Shown here piece after piece: positions 1 through 9,002 of a stretch of 11,601 nucleotides of DNA. The notes beneath the pieces were generated by a model. The model was not told where the DNA came from. It made no database searches and was given only the letters and a program-made list of their open reading frames with translations. Source of the DNA: Rhodocyclales bacterium (GTDB taxonomy: Bacteria > Pseudomonadota > Gammaproteobacteria > Burkholderiales > Rhodocyclaceae); NCBI GenBank assembly GCA_021413665.1, contig JAIOPW010000085.1:1-11601 (forward strand). The letters are read 5' to 3'. Positions within the stretch are counted from its first letter, which is position 1, and every line of letters starts with the position of its first letter. Position numbers and translations under genes: made by a program.

Positions 1-568
1 CGGCGCGGATCGCCGCCCCGGCACGGCGGATCTTCTCCAGCTCAGCCAGCACCGACGCGCTTTCGGCGTCGCGGCCACGACTGTAAAAGGCGTGGGCATA
101 TGGCCCGGTGTGGATCTCACAGACACGCACGCCGATGCGCGCCGCCGCCTCCACCTGCGGCAGTTCGGCATCGATGAAGACGCTGGTGACGATGCCTGCA
201 TCGCCGAGCCGGGCGACGACGTCCTTCAGGCGCGCTTCCTGCCCCGCCACATCCAGCCCGCCCTCGGTGGTGATCTCGTGACGACCTTCCGGCACCAACA
301 TCGCCATTTCCGGCTTGACCTGGCATGCGATGCCGACCATTTCGTCGGTCGCGGCCATTTCCAGATTCAGCTTGATGTGCGTCAGCTCACGCAGGCGCCG
401 CACGTCGTGATCCTGGATGTGGCGACGGTCTTCGCGCAGATGCACGGTGATACCGTCGGCACCGCCGAGATGCGCCTCGACCGCCGCCCAGACCGGATCG
501 GGTTCGTGGGTCTTGCGCGCTTCGCGCACCGTTGCGACGTGGTCAATATTTACGCCCAGTTCTATCAT
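1..568 (-). CDS. pdxJ: Pyridoxine 5'-phosphate synthase PdxJ (3' end beyond the window)
   Basis: PdxJ condenses 1-deoxy-D-xylulose 5-phosphate with 3-amino-2-oxopropyl phosphate to form pyridoxine 5'-phosphate, the ring-closing step of DXP-dependent vitamin B6 synthesis in the cytoplasm. The first 189 residues are present; the family is about 240 long, so roughly the last fifth is missing at the left edge. Visible family motifs are LGVNIDHVAT near residue 4, ADGITVHLREDRRHI at about 37-51, NLEMA at 68-72 and TTEGGLDVAGQ further on. By alignment with the E. coli enzyme, His43 and Glu70 match catalytic His45 and Glu72. The ATG is preceded by a good ribosome binding site (GGAGG, about six bases upstream). 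It lies 28 bp after recO and is the last visible gene of the lepA-lepB-rnc-era-recO-pdxJ cluster, the same order as in E. coli. Confidence 0.96.
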   Translation of the reverse strand, partial: MIELGVNIDHVATVREARKTHEPDPVWAAVEAHLGGADGITVHLREDRRHIQDHDVRRLRELTHIKLNLEMAATDEMVGIACQVKPEMAMLVPEGRHEITTEGGLDVAGQEARLKDVVARLGDAGIVTSVFIDAELPQVEAAARIGVRVCEIHTGPYAHAFYSRGRDAESASVLAELEKIRRAGAAIRA

Positions 569-596
569 GCTGCCTCCGCTAGGATTGGCGATTGGA

Positions 597-1334
597 TCAC
601 AGTTCCTGCAATTCGATGAATACCCGCCGCGATTGCAGCGGTTTGCCCCCCAGGTGGTGCGCGATCAGGGTCCGCATCAGGCGTCGGCTTTCGCGCCGCG
701 TGCGCGGGTCGGAGTAGTCGTCGGCAGCCATGTCGAGCAGGGTCTTGCCGCATATCGCCGCCGTCTCGTCAGCGCCAGCGCCCTGCGTCCCCGTGGGAAC
801 TTTTCTGACCGGGCCGCGCTCGATCAGGTAGTTGTATTCGACGTCCGGGACCACCGGCCGCCCGGTTTCCATATCCACGTCGAGCGTCAGGCCGTAGCCG
901 AGCTCCTTGAGCAGCGCCTTCTCGAAGCGGCGCAGTTCCGGCGCGTCGTCGCTGCCCGCCGCGAGCGCGCGCAAGGCGGCGGCATAGGCGTCGAACAGGG
1001 CGACATGGGCATCCTCGCGGGGCAGCATCTTCAGCAGCAGTTCGTTCAGGTAGTAACCCAGCAGCAGGCAGCGTCCGCCCAGCAGCGGCATGCCGCCCAG
1101 CCATTCGGCCCGGGCCAGTGTCTTGACTTCGCCGCCGCCGAACCAGCCGAGCTCGAGCGGCTGGAAGGACATCAGCAGGCCGCGCATGGCCGACCGCGGA
1201 CGACGCGCGCCGCGCGCCAACAAAGGCACGCGGCCATGCTCGCGAGTGAAGACGTCGACCACGAGGCTGGTCTCGCTGTAGGGATGAAGATGCAGGACGT
1301 AGGCCGCTTGGCCGTCTACGCGCTTGCCACTCAC
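597..1334 (-). CDS. recO: DNA repair protein RecO
   Basis: RecO works with RecR (and RecF) to load RecA onto SSB-coated single-stranded DNA in recombinational gap repair, and it anneals complementary strands. The 245-residue product is close to the E. coli length of 242. The N-terminal OB-fold shows the family pattern: AYVLHLHPYSETSLVVDVFT at 11-30, then GRVPLLARGARRPRS and GEVKTL near 69-73. An alpha-helical C-terminal domain follows, containing YYLNELLLKMLP. No zinc-finger cysteine cluster is seen, as in other proteobacterial RecO proteins. The start is GTG, four bases beyond the era stop codon, with only a weak ribosome binding site, so translation probably depends on reinitiation after era. 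Function is assigned by family similarity and conserved neighbourhood. Confidence 0.95.
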   Translation of the reverse strand: MSGKRVDGQAAYVLHLHPYSETSLVVDVFTREHGRVPLLARGARRPRSAMRGLLMSFQPLELGWFGGGEVKTLARAEWLGGMPLLGGRCLLLGYYLNELLLKMLPREDAHVALFDAYAAALRALAAGSDDAPELRRFEKALLKELGYGLTLDVDMETGRPVVPDVEYNYLIERGPVRKVPTGTQGAGADETAAICGKTLLDMAADDYSDPRTRRESRRLMRTLIAHHLGGKPLQSRRVFIELQEL

Positions 1335-1338
1335 GACG

Positions 1339-2226
1339 TCAGTCGTACCCGAGGGACTTCAACGCCCGTTCGTCGTCGGCCCAGCCGCCCTTGACCTTGA
1401 CCCAGGTTTCGAGCCAGACCTTGCCGCCGAACAGGGTTTCCATTTCCTTGCGGGCATCGGTCGAGATGCGCTTCATGCGCTCGCCACCCTTGCCGATGAC
1501 AATCGCGCGGTGGCCCGCACGATCGACGATCACTGCGGCATGGATGCGGCGCAGGTCGCCCTCCTGCTCGAACTTCTCGATTTCAACCGCGATGCCATAG
1601 GGCAGTTCTTCACCAAGGTTGCGGAACAGCTTTTCGCGCAGGATTTCCGAGGCCATGAAACGCTCGGAGCGGTCGGTAATGTCGTCGGCGGCGAAGACCG
1701 GATCGCCTTCCGGCAGATAGGCAGCGACCGTGCGTAACAATTCATCCGTGCCCAGTCCCTTTTCGGCCGACAGCGGCACCAGATCGGCAAACTCGTGCAG
1801 GGCCGAAACCTTGGCCATGAATGGCAGCAACTCGGACTTGTCGACAAGGCGGTCAATCTTGTTGATTACCAGCACCACCGGAGTATCGGCCGGCAACATG
1901 CGCAGGATCTCGCTCTCGCCCGAGCCCCAGTTGCCCGCTTCGACCACCAGCAGGATCACATCGACGTCGGCGAAGGTCGAGGTCACGCTGCGGTTCATCA
2001 GACGGTTCAGTGCGTTCTTGTGCGCCATCTGAAAGCCTGGCGTATCGACGAAAACGAACTGCGCATCGTCCGTGGTCAACACGCCATGAATTCGATGCCG
2101 CGTGGTCTGCGCCTTTTTCGAGGTAATGCTGACCTTGGCGCCGACCAGACGGTTGGTCAGCGTGGATTTGCCAACGTTGGGACGGCCGATGATCGCCAGG
2201 TAGCCGGTACGAAATCCCGGGGTCAC
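1339..2226 (-). CDS. era: GTPase Era
   Basis: Era is an essential GTPase that binds the 3' end of 16S rRNA and assists maturation of the 30S subunit; it is also linked to cell-cycle progress. The 295-residue protein (E. coli 301) has an N-terminal GTPase domain with G1 GRPNVGKST at 14-22, G3 DTPG at 61-64, G4 NKID at 122-125 and a G5-like SAEK at about 153-156. A C-terminal KH RNA-binding domain follows, with its GKGG loop at 245-248. The chosen start is GTG, overlapping the rnc stop codon as GTGA; this places the G1 motif where the family expects it. An open frame runs 34 codons further upstream but lies inside rnc and matches nothing in Era. The rnc-era pairing is a classic translationally coupled arrangement. 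Confidence 0.96.
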   Translation of the reverse strand: MTPGFRTGYLAIIGRPNVGKSTLTNRLVGAKVSITSKKAQTTRHRIHGVLTTDDAQFVFVDTPGFQMAHKNALNRLMNRSVTSTFADVDVILLVVEAGNWGSGESEILRMLPADTPVVLVINKIDRLVDKSELLPFMAKVSALHEFADLVPLSAEKGLGTDELLRTVAAYLPEGDPVFAADDITDRSERFMASEILREKLFRNLGEELPYGIAVEIEKFEQEGDLRRIHAAVIVDRAGHRAIVIGKGGERMKRISTDARKEMETLFGGKVWLETWVKVKGGWADDERALKSLGYD

Positions 2227-2891
2227 GGCTTGATCTCGCCAAGAGCCCGCAATGCGGCCTGCTGTTCCGCAATGCGGCGGCTGCCGCCATTGCCCGTGCT
2301 GCGGATCCCCAGGTCGGCAATGACGCACTCCACCTCGAATTCCTGCGCATGCGCCTCGCCGTGCGTCGCCAGCAGACCGTAGCGTGGCAAAGGCAGGCGC
2401 CGCCCCTGTAGCACCTCCTGCAAGGCGGTTTTCGGGTCCTTGCCGGCGTCGCTGGGATCGATGCGGCTCATCGCCGCCTCGTAAAGCAGTTCGACCGCAG
2501 CCCGCACGGCGTCGAACCCGGCATCGAGATAGATCGCGCCAAAAACCGCCTCGAGCGCGTCGGCAAGAATCGAGGGGCGCTGGGCACCACCACTTTTCAG
2601 CTCGCCCTCACCCAGTTGCAGCAATTCACCGATACACAACTTACGGGCGATGTCGGCGAGGGTTTCCTGCCTCACCAGACTCGCGCGCAGCCGGGATAGT
2701 TCGCCTTCCTTCAGTGCGGGAAAGCGGTTGTAAAGCGCGCCGGCGATGGCACAGTTGAGCACCGAGTCGCCAAGGAACTCCAGACGCTCGTTGTGGGGAG
2801 AGCCGAAACTGCGGTGGGTAAGCGCCTGACGCAACAACTCCGGTCGACCGAAGCGGTGGCCGAGCGCCGCCTCCAGGCGCTGCGGTTTCAT
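2223..2891 (-). CDS. rnc: Ribonuclease III
   Basis: RNase III cleaves double-stranded RNA, releasing 16S and 23S rRNA precursors from the primary transcript and processing structured mRNAs and antisense duplexes. The product has 222 residues (E. coli 226). The catalytic domain carries the signature HNERLEFLGDSVL at about 33-45, with metal-binding residues Glu35, Glu38 and Asp42, plus Asp111 and Glu114 in ILADALEAVFGA. These match E. coli Glu38, Glu41, Asp45, Asp114 and Glu117. The conserved KDPKTALQEVLQGR leads into a C-terminal double-stranded RNA-binding domain (about 150-220) with SRRIAEQQAALRAL. The ATG overlaps the stop of the DUF4845 gene as ATGA, and the stop overlaps the era start, so both junctions look coupled. 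In E. coli the rnc operon is autoregulated through leader cleavage; no such site can be shown here. Confidence 0.96.
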   Translation of the reverse strand: MKPQRLEAALGHRFGRPELLRQALTHRSFGSPHNERLEFLGDSVLNCAIAGALYNRFPALKEGELSRLRASLVRQETLADIARKLCIGELLQLGEGELKSGGAQRPSILADALEAVFGAIYLDAGFDAVRAAVELLYEAAMSRIDPSDAGKDPKTALQEVLQGRRLPLPRYGLLATHGEAHAQEFEVECVIADLGIRSTGNGGSRRIAEQQAALRALGEIKP

Positions 2892-3250
2892 TGCTTCGCT
2901 GCGCTGCTGCCCTCGAAGTCGAAGACCAGGCTAAGGTTGCCGAACAGCGGTATCTTCTTGGTGTACTCGAAGGAAATTACCAACTCGCCCGCTTCCTTGG
3001 TCACTTCGAGATCCTGCGCCGAAATACTCTTGATTTCGTCTATGTCGGCGCGCCGGGCAAAGGCCGCCCGTACCTGTGGCACGGACGCCTCCTTGAGGCT
3101 GGTATCGGTAGCCGTCGCCTTGACCGCCTTCACGACCTTGCCGTACTCGATCCAGTCCGGCAACACCTTCATCGCCAGCAGCGCCACCAGGGCAACAATC
3201 ACACCGCCGATCATGACACCGTTCAGGCTGAAGCCACGCTGAAGTTTCAT
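2888..3250 (-). CDS. DUF4845 family single-pass membrane protein
   Basis: This 120-residue protein has no established function. It resembles the DUF4845 family, which in many beta- and gammaproteobacteria is encoded between lepB and rnc, exactly as here. A short basic N-terminus (MKLQRG) is followed by one hydrophobic segment at about residues 8-30 (FSLNGVMIGGVIVALVALLA) and a C-terminal domain of about 90 residues. That domain is predicted to face the periplasm and has alternating charged and hydrophobic residues ending in IPLFGNLSLVFDFEG. The N-terminus looks like a type IV prepilin (Arg-Gly-Phe-Ser-Leu) but lacks the usual Glu at position +5. The start has a strong ribosome binding site (AGGGGG), and the gene lies 8 bp after lepB and overlaps rnc by 4 bp. 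Its place next to signal peptidase suggests a link to export or membrane biogenesis, but that is inference. Confidence 0.82.
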   Translation of the reverse strand: MKLQRGFSLNGVMIGGVIVALVALLAMKVLPDWIEYGKVVKAVKATATDTSLKEASVPQVRAAFARRADIDEIKSISAQDLEVTKEAGELVISFEYTKKIPLFGNLSLVFDFEGSSAAKQ

Positions 3251-3258
3251 GTTGCCCC

Positions 3259-4043
3259 CTAACGAAACGAGCCGATCCGTTTCAGATCGCTGAAATTGAA
3301 CCAGATAAAAAACGCCTTGCCGACAAGGTTTTCGTCAGGAACGAAGCCCCAGAAGCGGCTGTCCTGTGAATTGTCGCGGTTGTCGCCCATCATGAAATAG
3401 TGCCCGGCAGGAACCTCGCAATCCACACCTTCGCTATTGTAGTGACATTTCTCGCCATGCGGAAAACGGACGATCTGCTGCACATAGGAAGGCGCGTCTG
3501 CTTCGACCAGGATGTGATGTTCGACGCTACCCAGGGTTTCCATGAAGCGCGGGGTATAGAACAGGCGATCCCGATCAAGGTAGTCCTCGACCTTCTTTTG
3601 CGCGATTTCCTGGCCGTTGATGGTCAGCTTCTTGTTGCGATAGGCAATCTTGTCTCCGGGCAGGCCGATCACGCGCTTGATGTAGTCGAGCGACGGATCG
3701 GGCGGATAACGGAATACCATCACATCACCGCGCTGTGGTGAACCGACGTCGAGGATCTTCTTGTTGATTACCGGAATCCTTACTCCGTAGGTGTATTTGT
3801 TGACCAGGATGAAATCACCCACCAGCAGGGTCGGGATCATCGATCCGGAAGGTATCTTGAAAGGCTCGACCAGAAAGGAACGCAGAAGGAACACCGCAAG
3901 GATGACGGGGAAGAAGCTGCCGCCGTATTCCACCCACCAGGGATCCTTGGCGTCTGCGGGGCGCCGCTTGCGCGCGTAGAAGTGGTCAAAGGCCCAGACC
4001 ACGCCGGTGGCGACGACGAGCAGGAACAGGATCAGAGCAAAGT

Positions 4044-4047
<4 letters not shown>
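3259..4047 (-). CDS. lepB: Signal peptidase I
   Basis: LepB is the membrane-bound serine-lysine protease that removes signal peptides from Sec- and Tat-exported proteins on the periplasmic side of the inner membrane. The 262-residue protein has two N-terminal membrane segments (about 3-20 and 43-60) around a short basic cytoplasmic loop. The catalytic domain shows box B IPSGSMIPTLLVGDFILV with nucleophile Ser69, box D YIKRVIGLPGDK with general-base Lys124, and box E MMGDNRDNSQDSRFWGFVP near the C-terminus; all key residues are present. It is shorter than E. coli LepB (324), mainly in the catalytic-domain insertions. The ATG overlaps the lepA stop as ATGA, with a purine-rich GGGGGA ribosome binding site four bases upstream inside lepA. 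Confidence 0.97.
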
Positions 4048-5837
<1,790 letters not shown>

Positions 5838-5846
5838 GGAGGCAAT

Positions 5847-5878
5847 AAAAAAGGCGCTCTTTCAAACTCTTGAGCACC
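5847..5878 (-). terminator. Intrinsic-terminator-like hairpin immediately before lepA
   Basis: On the minus strand GGTGCTC (5878-5872) pairs with GAGCGCC (5859-5853): seven base pairs including one G-U, around a 12-nt loop, followed directly by six T residues (5852-5847). This is the layout of a Rho-independent terminator. It could end the rpoE-to-glutaredoxin transcript, but it lies only 9 nt before the lepA ATG, so any lepA transcript starting upstream must cross it. It may therefore act as an attenuator, or the U-rich stretch may help ribosome binding. Confidence 0.6.
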
Positions 5879-5904
5879 CTGGAGACCCGGAAGCAAGGGT
5901 CGGG

Positions 5905-5933
5905 ATTTTAGCGGATAGTGCCCAAATACTCAC
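5905..5933 (-). promoter_or_regulatory. Candidate sigma-70-type promoter for lepA
   Basis: On the minus strand TAAAAT (5910-5905) matches the -10 consensus at five of six bases. GTGAGT (5933-5928), 17 bp upstream, matches the -35 consensus TTGACA at three of six. The -10 overlaps the stop codon of the glutaredoxin-like gene. Transcription would begin near 5898, giving a leader of about 60 nt that contains the hairpin before lepA. The -35 is weak and the call rests on sequence only. Confidence 0.35.
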
Positions 5934-6168
5934 GCACTTTCGCCTTGTCCAGGAAGTAATGGCAGAGTTCGCGCCCTTCGCCATCGACCAGAACCGGTAC
6001 CCGCTCGTTGTACTTCGCTTCAAGTTCCGGATCCGCGTCGACATCGAGCACTTCGATCTCGAAATACGGCACACCGTACTGGCGGCGCAGCGCTTCCAGC
6101 GCCGCCAGCATGTCGTGGCACAGGTGGCAGTAGTTGCGACTGAAAAGCCGCAACCGCCACGTCTGCAA
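5908..6168 (-). CDS. Glutaredoxin-like (DUF836-type) thioredoxin-fold protein
   Basis: A small cytoplasmic protein with a thioredoxin fold and no signal peptide. With the chosen start it has 86 residues: a beta strand (RLRLFSR), the redox-type motif CHLC at 14-17 (in NYCHLCHDML), a helix, a second strand (FEIEVLDVDAD), and VPVLV containing the expected cis-proline at about residue 58. A third Cys lies in GRELCHYF. It resembles the glutaredoxin-like family once called DUF836, whose substrates are mostly unknown. No ATG is available near the CxxC; the start is placed at TTG 6168, four bases after the mucD stop, with a second TTG at 6153 possible. An ATG at 6276 in the same frame lies inside mucD and is unlikely. 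The immediate adjacency suggests co-expression with the sigma-E operon; the function is inferred. Confidence 0.8.
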   Translation of the reverse strand: MQTWRLRLFSRNYCHLCHDMLAALEALRRQYGVPYFEIEVLDVDADPELEAKYNERVPVLVDGEGRELCHYFLDKAKVREYLGTIR

Positions 6169-6172
6169 AGGC

Positions 6173-7603
6173 CTATTTATCGGCCAAGCCCTTGATGGTA
6201 ATGAAGGTCTGCGAGTCGCCGCGACGCACGAGCAAGGTGATGGTCGCACTCTTTTCCACCCCCTGAAGCAGGTCATTGAACTGCGACAAGGACTTGACGT
6301 CGACCTGACTGCCTTTGCTGATCATCGACAGGATGATGTCACCGGATCGCAGTTCGGTTCGCGTACCACCATTTCTGACTTCCTCGACGATCAATCCGTG
6401 CTGTATGCCAAGCGCCTTTTTCTGCTCTATCGTCGGCACCACCAGTACCAACCCAAGCCTGTTGGCCGAGGGCTCGGAGGACTTGCCGCTGCGGCTGGCT
6501 GCGCGCGCCGCACTCTCGTCGTCGGGTATTTCGCCGACAGTCGCGCTCAGGTCGCGAGACGCACCCTTGCGCCAGACCTGAACCGCAACCTTGCTGCCGG
6601 GCCGGGTTGCTCCCACCATCCGTGGCAAGTCAGCGGATTCTCCGACCGCCTTGCCGTCGAACTTCAGGATGACATCACCGACCTCGATACCCGCCTTGTC
6701 GGCGGCTGCCCCCTTTTCTACCGAAGCGACAAGCGCACCCTGCGGCTTTCCGAGGTTGAATGACTCGGCCAGTTCCTTGCTGACCTCCTGGATGCCTATG
6801 CCGAGCCGGCCGCGAGTGACCTTGCCCTTGGCCTTCAACTGACCCTGGATGTCCATCGCCAGGTCAATCGGAATCGCAAAGGACAAGCCCATGGAGCCGC
6901 CCGACCGGGAATATATCTGGGAATTGATGCCGACCACTTCACCCTTCATGTTGAACAGCGGTCCGCCCGAATTCCCCGGATTGATCGCCACGTCGGTCTG
7001 GATGAATGGCACGTAATTCTCTTGCGCCAGCGATCGGCCCTTGGCGCTGACTATGCCCGCGGTAACGGTATTCTCGAAACCGAAGGGCGAGCCGATTGCG
7101 ACCACCCATTCGCCGACCTTCAACCTGGCCGAGTCGCCCAGCCTCGCCACCTGCAAGTTGCCTGCTTCGATCTTGATCAACGCCACATCGGTGCGCTTGT
7201 CGGCGCCCAATACCTTGGCCTTGAACTCGCGCTTGTCGGTGAGCTTGACCAGCACTTCGTCCGCGCCATCCACTACATGGGCATTGGTCAGAATATGGCC
7301 TTCGGCGCTGATGATGAATCCGGAGCCCAGCGAACGGCTCTTGAATTCTTGCGGAACCCCGGGAACATTCGGGATCTGGCCCGGAAAGAATCGACGCAGG
7401 AACTCCTGCGCCGCTTCGTCTCCCTCGAACTGGAACGGGTGACCGCCACGGCGGCCCTTGATGACCTGGGTGGTGCTGATATTCACCACCGTCGCACCCT
7501 GTTTTTCGACCAGTTCGGTAAAGTCGGGCAGATCGCGAGCCTGTGTCTGGAACGAAAAAATGGAGGAGAAAACGACTGCGATCACGATGAGAAATTTCTT
7601 CAT
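6173..7603 (-). CDS. mucD: Do-like periplasmic serine protease (MucD/DegP family)
   Basis: This HtrA-family protease/chaperone degrades misfolded exported proteins; MucD of Pseudomonas is its positional counterpart and dampens AlgU (sigma-E) signalling. The 476-residue protein starts with a signal peptide (about 1-22, cleavage after QTQA). The trypsin-like domain carries the full triad: His109 in TNAHVV, Asp139 in RTDVALIK and Ser212 in GNSGGPLFN. PDZ1 spans about 265-358, a Ser/Ala-rich linker about 359-381, and PDZ2 about 382-472. An insertion rich in Phe and Gly (about 50-85, like the LA loop) precedes the catalytic core. The ATG overlaps the rseC stop as ATGA, with AAGGA as ribosome binding site seven bases upstream. 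DegQ or DegP would be equally fair names; the symbol rests on gene position after rseC. Confidence 0.92.
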   Translation of the reverse strand: MKKFLIVIAVVFSSIFSFQTQARDLPDFTELVEKQGATVVNISTTQVIKGRRGGHPFQFEGDEAAQEFLRRFFPGQIPNVPGVPQEFKSRSLGSGFIISAEGHILTNAHVVDGADEVLVKLTDKREFKAKVLGADKRTDVALIKIEAGNLQVARLGDSARLKVGEWVVAIGSPFGFENTVTAGIVSAKGRSLAQENYVPFIQTDVAINPGNSGGPLFNMKGEVVGINSQIYSRSGGSMGLSFAIPIDLAMDIQGQLKAKGKVTRGRLGIGIQEVSKELAESFNLGKPQGALVASVEKGAAADKAGIEVGDVILKFDGKAVGESADLPRMVGATRPGSKVAVQVWRKGASRDLSATVGEIPDDESAARAASRSGKSSEPSANRLGLVLVVPTIEQKKALGIQHGLIVEEVRNGGTRTELRSGDIILSMISKGSQVDVKSLSQFNDLLQGVEKSATITLLVRRGDSQTFITIKGLADK

Positions 7604-8046
7604 GACTGTTCCTTGAAAACGACTTCCTTGGTTTGAAGTTGCAACGAATACAGACTGCTGTCGCGCCTTGCGCGAATTTCAATGAGGCGCAGCAAAACCA
7701 GGCCGCAGGCAAGCCCGGCAAACATTCCAATCACAGCCCACAAGTCGCCGGCGGCGGACTGTCCGATGGAGGCACCGCCTATGGCCAGCAGTACCGGCAA
7801 TACATAGGAGGCCAGCGAAGCACGCCAGACCGTGCCATCCGCCACATTCAGGCTGACGCGGTCGCCCACACGCACTCCGGTGGGCTTGTCCAGTCGGTAG
7901 CGGCGCGGTCCTGCACTGAGCCCGAGCAGACCGTCCTGGCAAACCTCGGTGCTCTTGCAACTGCCGCAAGCGGGAGCGCGACCGGGCACTTCAACCCATA
8001 CCTCGCCTGCTGTAACTTCCACCACCACTGCGTCGCACCGACTCAT
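7600..8046 (-). CDS. rseC: RseC/MucC family inner-membrane protein
   Basis: The RseC family has a positive or modulating role in sigma-E signalling and is related to RsxC-associated proteins that help reduce SoxR; its biochemical action is poorly defined. The 148-residue product shows the family pattern: an N-terminal domain with a cysteine cluster (Cys4, then CGSC at 27-30 and Cys36), two membrane segments at about 76-95 and 102-124, and a short basic cytoplasmic tail starting RARRDS. The cysteine spacing is compatible with metal or iron-sulphur binding, as proposed for related proteins, but this is not shown. It overlaps rseB at its start (ATGA) and mucD at its end (ATGA), so both junctions are probably translationally coupled. 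Confidence 0.88.
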   Translation of the reverse strand: MSRCDAVVVEVTAGEVWVEVPGRAPACGSCKSTEVCQDGLLGLSAGPRRYRLDKPTGVRVGDRVSLNVADGTVWRASLASYVLPVLLAIGGASIGQSAAGDLWAVIGMFAGLACGLVLLRLIEIRARRDSSLYSLQLQTKEVVFKEQS

Positions 8047-9002
8047 TTGCGCCTCCGCTCGATCCCATCACCAAGCCGCTTCACGGCCAATGCCGGCACC
8101 TCGCCCATGACCACCAGTCGATGCGCGCCCAATTGCCGCCGATACACATTCACCGGGCCAACCGTCGCCTGTGCCTCGGCTTCATCGCCCGAACCGCCAG
8201 GCTCGATAAACACCGAGATGGACGCCAGACCGTCGGAAAACACCACATGCAGGCTTTCCGGAGTTTCAGGGGTCGCCTGTCGCCTCATGGTCGCCACCTT
8301 CCGGAATCCTGGCAGCGTTGTGCGGAAATTCCAGGCCACGTCCTCGGGCTTCATCTCGGTCGCCCGCACCTGCTGCACGCGCACGCGTTCGCTGTCGAAG
8401 CGCGGCTTCAATGCGCCATGTTCGAGCGGGCCGCCGATCTTGACTTGCGTGAACGCAAAGGATTCAAGCGTCTCGCCGCGGTCGCCAATGAGATTGGCCT
8501 TCAGCAGCAAGCCGCTGGCGGCATCCATCCAGAACTCATGCCCATATCGGAAGCCGTCGCGCGGTTCGAGCAGGACTGCCCGACTCTTTACCCCGGCCAC
8601 ACGCCCATGTCCGCCGCCGCGAATTGCATAGTGCTCGGGCAAACTGCCCAGACCCGCAGGCAGCAAAGCCGGAAATCCACGCTGGCTCGCGCGATTCTCG
8701 ATAATGACGAGCTTTTCCTCCGGGAAGAAACACCGGACTTCGCTCCCCGAACGCAGCACCTCGCGCGGACTGCCGTCAAGCGCCTCGATGCGCTCGACTT
8801 CCAGCCCGTCGCTCAGCGAATGAGCGATGCGAGAGGTATCCACCTTGCCGCCGCTGCGATAGACAAAGGTGCCGCTGTAGGTCAGTTGCCGCGAGCCTTG
8901 CGCTATGCGCTGCAACAGAGCCAGTCCGTCTTCGGCCGAAGCCTCGCCAGAGGCCAGCAAGGCAGCGGACACCGCCAGCAGCGCGGCGCGAACAATCGGC
9001 AT
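8043..9002 (-). CDS. rseB: Sigma-E regulatory protein RseB/MucB
   Basis: RseB is a periplasmic protein that binds the periplasmic part of RseA and shields it from proteolysis until mislocalised lipids or lipopolysaccharide intermediates displace it. The 319-residue precursor has a signal peptide of about 23 residues (cleavage after EASA). The large lipoprotein-carrier-like N-terminal domain has the family sequence QLTYSGTFVYRSGGKVDTSRI at about 39-59 and REVLRSGSEVRCFFPEEKLV. The smaller C-terminal domain contains PGFRKVATMRR, VVFSDGLASISVFIEP and the late HRLVVMGEVPA. The lengths match RseB and MucB (about 316-318). Its ATG shares one base with the rseA stop (TGATG) behind a GAGGGG ribosome binding site, so RseA and RseB are probably made in fixed proportion. 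Confidence 0.94.
   Translation of the reverse strand: MPIVRAALLAVSAALLASGEASAEDGLALLQRIAQGSRQLTYSGTFVYRSGGKVDTSRIAHSLSDGLEVERIEALDGSPREVLRSGSEVRCFFPEEKLVIIENRASQRGFPALLPAGLGSLPEHYAIRGGGHGRVAGVKSRAVLLEPRDGFRYGHEFWMDAASGLLLKANLIGDRGETLESFAFTQVKIGGPLEHGALKPRFDSERVRVQQVRATEMKPEDVAWNFRTTLPGFRKVATMRRQATPETPESLHVVFSDGLASISVFIEPGGSGDEAEAQATVGPVNVYRRQLGAHRLVVMGEVPALAVKRLGDGIERRRK

Noticed and set aside
417..1394. 325-codon plus-strand open frame across recO and pdxJ
   Set aside because: It is antisense to two confidently identified genes and has a low-complexity, Gln/Arg-rich composition without family features.
2227..2328. Upstream ATG start for era giving 329 residues
   Set aside because: The extra 34 codons lie within rnc and do not resemble Era; the GTG overlapping the rnc stop gives the family length.
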